Assembly: GCA_014058105.1 (NCBI GenBank)
Contig: JACGCM010000604.1
Span: 434,001-498,000, forward strand
Reading direction: 5' to 3'
DNA: 64,000 nucleotides
Source: Kingdonia uniflora
Taxonomy: Eukaryota > Streptophyta > Magnoliopsida > Ranunculales > Circaeasteraceae
Under the pieces are notes generated by a model. It was not told where the DNA came from, ran no database searches, and saw only the letters and a program-made list of their open reading frames with translations. Shown here in pieces: positions 58,101 through 64,000 of this stretch. Numbering within the stretch: position 1 is the stretch's first letter; each line of letters begins with the position of its first letter. The position numbers were made by a program, and so were the translations under genes.

Positions 58101-59684
58101 TTATTATTCTATACTCTTCCAACAGAATTAAGGTCAAAAAATTAGGGTCGGGTCGAGCTGGAAGAGAAGTACGCACCTCCGGATGATGTGACATATTTAA
58201 TAGTATAATAATTCAAAACATCAGAAAGAGTTAATCTTCTCTCATTCCCCTCATGGGACCACCTCCTATTTAAATTCTCACAGACATTGACAACCTCCCA
58301 TATGTTACCATTTAGTTAGGTCGGGCATGCCTTGATCTTGTTCATAATGCCTTTCGCAAGGTTGCTTAAAGGCACCACCAACCCATCTTCGAACTGGGCC
58401 AAATAACACCGAAAACCCTCATCCAAATCACCCCCAATATTTCCACCAAAATACTCAAGAGCATTGGACTCTGGTATTTTCCTATAAGTTTTTTCGTGCT
58501 CCAAGTCAGGTAGTAAGAAAACCCCCCTTCCCATCAGAACACCCCCTAAAGAATCTCCCATCATATTTTATTACACCCCCCATACACCAACTATACTACT
58601 TTTACATTTACAATAATCCTTAAACAGATCTAAGTTTACAGGATACCTATAGAGATTACCAAGAAATTCTGGAAACTCGAGTTGATCCTCCCCTTCTATC
58701 TCCTTTGAGTTACTCTCATCTTCAGCATCTCGATCAACCTCATTCGAGCTATACGTAATAAGCTCGACCCCATAGATTTTGCACCCTCACATCCTACATT
58801 TTCATCCTTACTTGACTGACCCGAGGTAGAAGGCTCTATCTCGAACTATAAGCTCCAAAAAGAAGGACGTCTACTTCTACGTACTTTTACATGAATATAA
58901 ACCTACATAAAGGTCCAAATATTTCAATCAATTTCTATATTTCTCTTTACTTGTTGTTTTTTCACAAAAACAAAATAAAAATGTATATATACAGTCTATT
59001 ATTTCTTATCCCTCTACAATACCTAACACTTAAAAAAGAAAAATATATTTTAAAAAGCCAATTTTTCCTCATACCGTACAAAAGCACAATTTCTCCATAT
59101 AATAAACCTTTCAAAATTCCCATATAATAACTAGAGGGAATACTCCATAAACACATAAATGAGGAATTCTCACATCCATACATATACATTCATATCAAAT
59201 ACAACTCTGACATTCACAAAGATCACTAACCTTCAACGTCAGAAAAGGAATAAGACACCGTGAGCGCTTCCTTCTTCACAATAGAGTTCCGTAGCAATAA
59301 TTTTTTCTCAACCCCAACAATGGTCATTTCCTCTTCCCTACAAAAGCGATGCCTACTCTCTGGGTTCTTCTCCCCAAAATCTCTGCAATCTAATTTTTTT
59401 TTCCCTCTATTTCTAGATTTTTGCCTCTTTGTTTTCTGTAAACATTTAGAAGAAGAAAGAGTAGGATTATTTATCATTTTTCTTTCTAACTGCTGACAGT
59501 TTTTAGGTCTCATAGAAGCCGCCCTCAGTTTTACCGCCAAGGTATCTCTTTTACTATTTATGTCAGACGACTCATACCTTTTGGGTATAAACGTTTTTCC
59601 ATCATTACCCCAAACCCTATAATTAAATGCATCTCTCTCTCTCTCTCCCCTACCCATCCCTCTTTTACACCTCTCCACATCCAT
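55160..59684 (-). pseudogene. Antisense ORF (aORF) of the Tat-like gypsy element: gypsy-type transposon domain and long coiled coil
   Basis: Reading leftwards: 59684-59226 is a basic N-terminus (MDVERCKRGMGRGERERDA). At about 58760-58060 lies a domain reading SLGGVLMGRGVFLLPDLEHE, YLAQFEDGLVVPLSNLAKGI, KACPTQLNGNMWEVVNVCEN, LTLSDVLNYYTIKYVTSSGG and NVIWVEGECLQ, similar to the putative gypsy-type transposon domain (PF04195-like). Then a Lys/Ser-rich linker (57870-57355) and heptad-rich coiled coil (56330-55650: VSELTKKIEELKAKLGKAQG and similar), ending with FVEEVKRLEMEINLF and a stop at about 55166. Such antisense genes between pol and the 3' LTR are known for Tat elements; their function is unknown. 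Multiple stops and frameshifts. Confidence 0.6.
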
Positions 59685-59929
59685 GATGACAAAATCCTCT
59701 CACACGAAATTGACCTATTCCTTCACAATAAATCTCGTACTCTTAATTTTATCTTCTCCTGCTTCTAATAACTTCACCATCATTCCCAATGCTCTAACAT
59801 TCGAGATTCAAAAATAAAAATCCCAAATAACTTTTACATTAAACAAGGAACAAAATCATAACAAAAATATTATTAACTTATATACAGTTATTTTATTTCA
59901 ACGTATACACATGATCGACCTCTCACAGA

Positions 59930-60380
59930 TATATACATCTAAAATAACCAAGGTGCCCTGCAGCATCACATCTGATCAGTTCCCCACCAATAATCCTCTA
60001 GTCTTCAACGACTATCTCATCTAGTGCAATCTCTTTCACAGTAGGTTTTTAAGCTTTAGGCTCGACGATCATTTTGAAAAATACCTCACACCAAAAATGA
60101 CGATCAATCTTATTATCCCTAGCCCTTGTGTTCAACCCATCCACCTGCAATGCATAAACAGACAAATCGACATCATCGAGTTTCCCAAATAACCTTTTAC
60201 GAACTTCAGCTACCTTTATAGCCAAACGCCCCTCAACCGTATGTTGAACTCTCTATGAGCAAGTCGTCACCATGTTTACTAATTTCACATTTGCATCCAC
60301 CCCTTATTTATAAGCACAAAGTATGATATCATCCAATCCTGTCTTGTACGCCTCTCAGATACTACCTAATGAACATCACA
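59930..60380 (-). pseudogene. Additional antisense fragment of unknown protein
   Basis: Minus strand 60360-60052 reads GLDDIILCAYK-stop-GVDANVKLVNMVTTC, then VEGRLAIKVAEVRKRLFGKL, DDVDLSVYALQVDGLNTRAR and KIDRHFWCEVFFKMIVEPKA. It looks like the C-terminal part of a protein of the aORF kind, but it lies upstream of the aORF start. It may belong to another element or to a rearranged copy. 60381-60766 shows nothing. Confidence 0.35.
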
Positions 60381-60931
60381 GCTATCATAGTTGTCCAGCC
60401 TAACAAATAGATACTTATCTCTCCGCATCAGATCAAAAAATACATACTACTTGGTCAAATTTTTGTCCTTTTATTTTTTAAACTCTACTTTTATTAAATC
60501 ACTTCGAGTAGTACACACTTATTTTCATCATACATACTTATTAAGTTTGATACTCATATTTACAACATTCAACACATACAAAGTTTAAACGATCTACCAT
60601 TTACAGTTTGACAAACATTTCATATTTCGATCTAACCATATTATATTCTACAGTTACATATAATAATTTTCATCAACTATCCAGAGTTTCAAACATTTGA
60701 TATCACAACAACCTTTTTCATTAGCTCAAAATTGTAGACTATAGAATACTATACAAGAAACAGTAAGATCATCTCTAGCAGGGTGAGGGATTGGGTCGGG
60801 TTTGTCAACTCAAACCCAAACCCAAACTTTTAGCCTCACAGCAGCTCTAAAACCAGTTTGAGTTTGCCAGCTAGCACCGTTAGAACTCAACTGAGTTTGA
60901 GGAGATCAAACTAAAAAAAATTGAGTTTGGC

Positions 60932-60997
60932 GGTGTTCCTTTTACCGCCCAGATTTTCTGAGCGGTAAATGGAATACCGCGTGGTAAAAGGAACACC
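60932..60997. repeat. Hairpin, 15-bp perfect arms (left subterminal)
   Basis: GGTGTTCCTTTTACC (60932-60946) pairs with GGTAAAAGGAACACC (60983-60997). The loop contains a second small stem, GCGGTA/TACCGC. Confidence 0.85.
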
Positions 60998-61589
60998 TCC
61001 AAACTAAATTATTTTTCTAAAGCACTCCCTGGCTATTTCTTCTCCTCCAAAACCAATTATAGGACATAGAGGAGAACCTTTATGCTCTCCCCGAATGGTG
61101 AACTCCGGCACCAGTGGTAATAACTCCATACCTTCGACCCCATCCTCCCAGAACCCACCTTCAACACCATTCTCTCGACACCCATCATCACAATTCACTT
61201 TATACCTCTAATATAACCAATCTTAATTCTAACCTCAATTCCAATCACAGACCCACCTCCGTTTACCATGTCGTAAAGGGATCCCAGTTATGGATAATAT
61301 CAAAATCCATTTATACTCTCTCAACCGTAACCTCAGGTATTTAGCCCGTACTATCAACCCTATCCGCTGACTCAACCTCAAGGTTTTTAACCTCCAAATT
61401 ACTTTCAGAACTACTTATTCCATGGTGAATCTACTCAACAAAGTCAAAGTGATGCAAATGCGTCAATACCTGTTAAAGCGGCGGTGCCCCAGAAAGAAAA
61501 TGGAAAAGAAAGAAAAGAACACCTGCAAAACAAAGATAAAGCGTGCAAGTGCAAGAAGATGCTAAGCTTTTGGATAAGACAGATGATGC

Positions 61590-62283
61590 TGGACTGTATT
61601 AGACAGAAGAAGACTTTACGTGTCTCGTAAGGGTGCGGGTAACAACTTCTGTCCAGATAGTGGGTCACATAAATGGTTTCACTTTCTATCAAAAGGTCAA
61701 TATTGCCTTTAACAGAGACCGCGAGTGCCCCACACGATAATCAAGTGGGTAGATCAAAGCTCAGTGGTATACCCTTAATGCATAATATATGGCGTACAAG
61801 GGGATAGTTGCTCAAGAACAATTTAGGAATGACAGCGGGAAAACTGAAGAGGATCGGGTACGTTCAAATTTCCTTTAACTCAATATCATTTATTTCTCTT
61901 GGATATACACATTATTTATTTGTATTTGGTAATTTTGCAAATTGTAGGAAAATGATGTACGCAAGATCTATCAAGGCTTGAATGGAGGCAATGACTTCAA
62001 ACACCGTGAAGCGTATAAGATTTTGGCGCGAGAACCGCGATGGGCCAACCTAAGGGATGATGGGTTAAACCATGCGGGGAATGTACCAAGAAATGTAGCC
62101 AGGAGAACATCAGACAATTCTTCTCCAGGGAACTCGGTCGGATCAAACAATGAATCGGAGGACCCCGATGGCCCACCTACACCTCAATTCGCAGGCCAAA
62201 ATTTTGAATTAGATAGTTCGCTGTATGAGGGTGGAAGCAGGCCCATCAGCCAAAAACTCTTTAGAAAGAACCTTGTAACATAA
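61590..62283 (+). pseudogene. Harbinger ORF1-like (Myb/trihelix, NAM-associated) DNA-binding protein
   Basis: Upstream broken frames read EEDFTCLVRVRV, FNRDRECPT and YMAYKGIVAQEQFRNDSGKT then EEDR, a trihelix-like ORF1 core. A GTACG donor at about 61859 and an acceptor TTGTAG at about 61947 bound an intron. The next exon reads ENDVRKIYQGLNGGNDFKHR, EAYKILAREPRWANL and then a Ser/Asn/Pro linker to a TAA at 62281-62283. The frame resumes after it with ELDGVVVSGSNIQKMLDELR. These proteins partner the nuclease in nuclear import and TIR binding. Confidence 0.6.
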
Positions 62284-62374
62284 AAGGAATTGGATGGTGT
62301 TGTTGTATCTGGTAGCAATATCCAAAAAATGCTTGATGAACTACGGTTGGAGAAGAGACAAGCAAAAGAAGAAA

Positions 62375-62410
62375 GGTAAAAGGAACACCGCACGGTGTTC
62401 TTTTTACTAC
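62375..62410. repeat. Hairpin with the same arm sequence (right subterminal)
   Basis: GGTAAAAGGAACACC (62375-62389), a 4-base GCAC loop, then GGTGTTCTTTTTAC (62394-62407): the same 15-mer as at 60932 but arranged as a tight hairpin just after the ORF1 region. Confidence 0.85.
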
Positions 62411-62849
62411 CAATTACAATGATTTCCAACAACAATGGTTACTTCCTCTAGTGGGTCCTTTACAAAGGCTACTTATTTTTTATCATAACGGCTAGTTTTG
62501 GATCACAACGACTACTAATTTTAGATCACACGGCTACTTCTTGCTTTATATATATGTTGGCTGGAGATGCTCTAACAACACTCCTCTACTTGAACTCAAC
62601 ATTGTTAAGTTTTTTTACTCTAACACAAGATTCTTCAGTGGTATTTGGCTAGAATGAAGATTGCGCCCTAGCCGCGTCTTGGCAGTATTTTGTTAATAAT
62701 TTACCTCTCCGACAACTCAACTTTAATTAGTTATGGATTAGAGTTTATGTCAAATTCAGGATGCACATGGAACTTCGATACCCTCCTGGAGATTTATACA
62801 ACAAGTGGAATGTTATTAAAGCTAATGTGGTAAGTTTCATGAGATACGA

Positions 62850-63086
62850 ATGAGTATTGACAGACGGGTCAGACGTGTTCCACTAGCCAATATTCTCTAC
62901 GAGGCCAGAGATGAATGGTATGAGAAATACAACCAGCCGTTCCCGTTCGAGACTCCATACGATATTTCTTTCTGGAACTATGTTATGCCTGATCCTCCTG
63001 TAAATTATCGGTTAGAAAACTATGGACGGGATCCGCTCCCCCTTATTGTATGGTCTGAGTTTAATCCTTATATCAGCCGTGAATAA
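62850..63086 (+). other. Unrecognised ORF, 78 codons
   Basis: Open frame with MSIDRRVRRVPLANILYEAR and FPFETPYDISFWNYVM, ending at a TAA. Composition is protein-like (many aromatic and charged residues), but I know no family. A possible upstream exon at 62760-62830 reads MHMELRYPPGDLYNKWNVIK before a GTAAGTTTC donor-like site. It could be the 3' exon of a decayed element gene. Confidence 0.25.
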
Positions 63087-63343
63087 TAAATTAAATTTAA
63101 TTATATCTGTTTTAAGTTTTATTTCGTGCGTAGAACTACTATTTCAAAGATTGTAATTGCATTTCTATTTAAATTCAAGACTCAAAATAAATTGTTTAAT
63201 ATTTATTAATATAAAGAAATGTGACATCAGGTCGTACAAGTATTTATATAGAAAAATAAACCCAAAATTAACTATAGAATTTGTTCAACACTGATGTTTA
63301 CAATAAAAGATTACGTCTACAAAAACGTCAAAAACATCTATAT

Positions 63344-64000
63344 CTACTGAGGCCAACCACCACGGCTACTACCGGCTCCTCTGGTTTGTAGACCAGATCC
63401 ACGTTTTCCCTGCCCCATCCTCGTGCCACCTCCAGGTGGTAGTGGCACCACCCGTACGTCATGCCCCCTCTTCAGATGTAGGTCCTGAACAGGACAAAGA
63501 AAATTTATAAATATTTTGACAAGATAAATATAACATTAAGAAAAAAAATAAACAAATACATAAATAAATTACTTACATGCACATATAGCTGGCCATCTAC
63601 ACTGTCCAAGTGCCTCCTCAGAGTTGCATTTTCATCAGTCAACTCCTGGAGCCTCTGGGCATCCCGCGCAGACTCTGAAAGGCAAAATTGCCGCATACCA
63701 TGAGTCAGGTGCCACAACTCATCTATTCCATATGAGGCAGACATGGATGGCAGGTCTCTCATATGGTAGATAGGGAGCAGCTCGGGCCTCCTTGTCCACT
63801 CTATGTGACACCCCGGGTCTGACCCCTCGGGCTTTCCAGGCAAACTGAAGTCCTGGGACAAACTATGAACCGACGCTGACGTAACCACTACTGGTGTAAT
63901 ATTAGCCTTGACTGCAAAGGATCCGAACAGATCTATATTCCCTATCCTCTGGGAATCTGTTAACAGGTGGCTTACCTCCCGAGTTTGGTCAGCCCATTAT
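63344..64000 (-). CDS. C-terminal two exons of an unrecognised gene, cut by the window edge
   Basis: Exon from at least 63996 down to 63577, donor CAT|GTAAGTAATT; intron 63485-63576; acceptor TGTCCTGTTCAG; last exon 63484-63344 ending CCTCAGTAG. The exons join in phase 0. Visible product is about 186 residues: WADQTREVSHLLTDSQRIGN, then WTRRPELLPIYHMRDLP, a short coiled-coil stretch AQRLQELTDENATLRRHL, and a Gly/Arg-rich tail (GGGTRMGQGKRGSGLQTRG, SSRGGW). No stops and strong splice signals make it the best candidate for an intact gene here. A TAA at the very edge suggests another intron or the frame limit. Family not recognised; a transposon-derived plant-mobile-domain protein is possible. 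Confidence 0.5.

Larger units (their letters stand above)
46173..59700 (+). mobile_element. Ty3/gypsy retrotransposon of Tat-like layout, truncated or without a recognised 3' LTR
   Basis: Order on the plus strand: LTR-like region, primer-binding site TGGCACCGTCTGTGGGA, gag, protease, RT, RNase H, integrase (broken by a solo LTR), then a large antisense ORF. The primer site and the antisense ORF between pol and the 3' end are typical of the Tat lineage (Retand/Grande-like). All genes are broken by stops. I could not find a second copy of the 46.2-46.7-kb LTR to the right, so the right end is approximate. Confidence 0.75.
60767..62572 (+). mobile_element. PIF/Harbinger-type element, 1.8 kb, ORF1 only
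   Basis: Left end GATCATCTCTAGCAG and right end, inverse of GAGCATCTCCAGCCA, agree at 12 of 15 positions. Both are flanked by TAA (60764-60766 and 62573-62575), the 3-bp duplication of PIF/Harbinger. The inside holds an ORF1-type gene but no DDE nuclease, so movement would need a nuclease in trans. The subterminal regions carry the same hairpin twice. Confidence 0.75.

Overview
This window is repeat-dense plant nuclear DNA, most likely from a eudicot with a medium to large genome. It is AT-rich. Every recognisable protein belongs to a plant transposable-element family or is a fragment of a plant gene carrying plant-type introns. Almost nothing looks like a working resident gene; the exception may be a two-exon gene cut off by the right edge. 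No rRNA, tRNA or CRISPR array was seen.

Layout, left to right. (1) 0-1.15 kb: 3' part of a LINE, minus strand. (2) 1.15-10.8 kb: a decayed hAT element (here hAT-1) split by a decayed MuDR-like MULE (about 2.4-9.4 kb). The MULE has a minus-strand MURA transposase and, converging on it, plus-strand ORFs including a double GRF zinc-finger protein. (3) 10.9-12.0 kb: a foldback element. (4) 12.79-37.17 kb: one Copia element (Copia-B, minus strand) whose two LTRs lie 24 kb apart but share the target duplication CTTTG. A second Copia (Copia-A, 12.88-18.26 kb, duplication TTCAT) sits in its 3' LTR. A 12.1-kb CACTA transposon (23.48-35.56 kb, duplication TCT) sits in its 5' leader.

The CACTA element has no recognisable transposase. 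It carries minus-strand fragments of host genes: a BEACH-domain protein of the SPIRRIG/LYST class, probably a CDK-like kinase, probably a PPR protein, and granule-bound starch synthase I (GBSSI, waxy). Several keep splice sites. A 2.9-kb solo LTR with perfect TCTCT duplications lies inside it.

(5) 37.185-45.69 kb: a non-autonomous hAT (outer hAT) that captured the first two exons and the intron of the glucosyltransferase gene ALG6. Close to its right end it holds a 5.66-kb hAT (inner hAT, 39.96-45.62 kb, perfect 13-bp TIRs, duplication ATCCCAAA) with an almost complete transposase. (6) 46.17 to about 59.7 kb: a Ty3/gypsy element of Tat-like layout (plus strand) with an antisense ORF downstream of pol. 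A 2.46-kb solo LTR (duplication AAGGG) interrupts its integrase. (7) 60.77-62.57 kb: a PIF/Harbinger-type element (duplication TAA) carrying only the ORF1 (Myb/trihelix-like) protein. (8) 62.6-64 kb: unknown ORFs, including the C-terminal exons of a minus-strand gene running off the edge.

The most interesting biology is gene-fragment capture by two different DNA transposon superfamilies within 20 kb. The CACTA element could make a chimeric spliced transcript from its right-hand end, and the outer hAT keeps a 185-codon open ALG6 frame across an intact intron. All assignments come from reading motifs; no database search was run.
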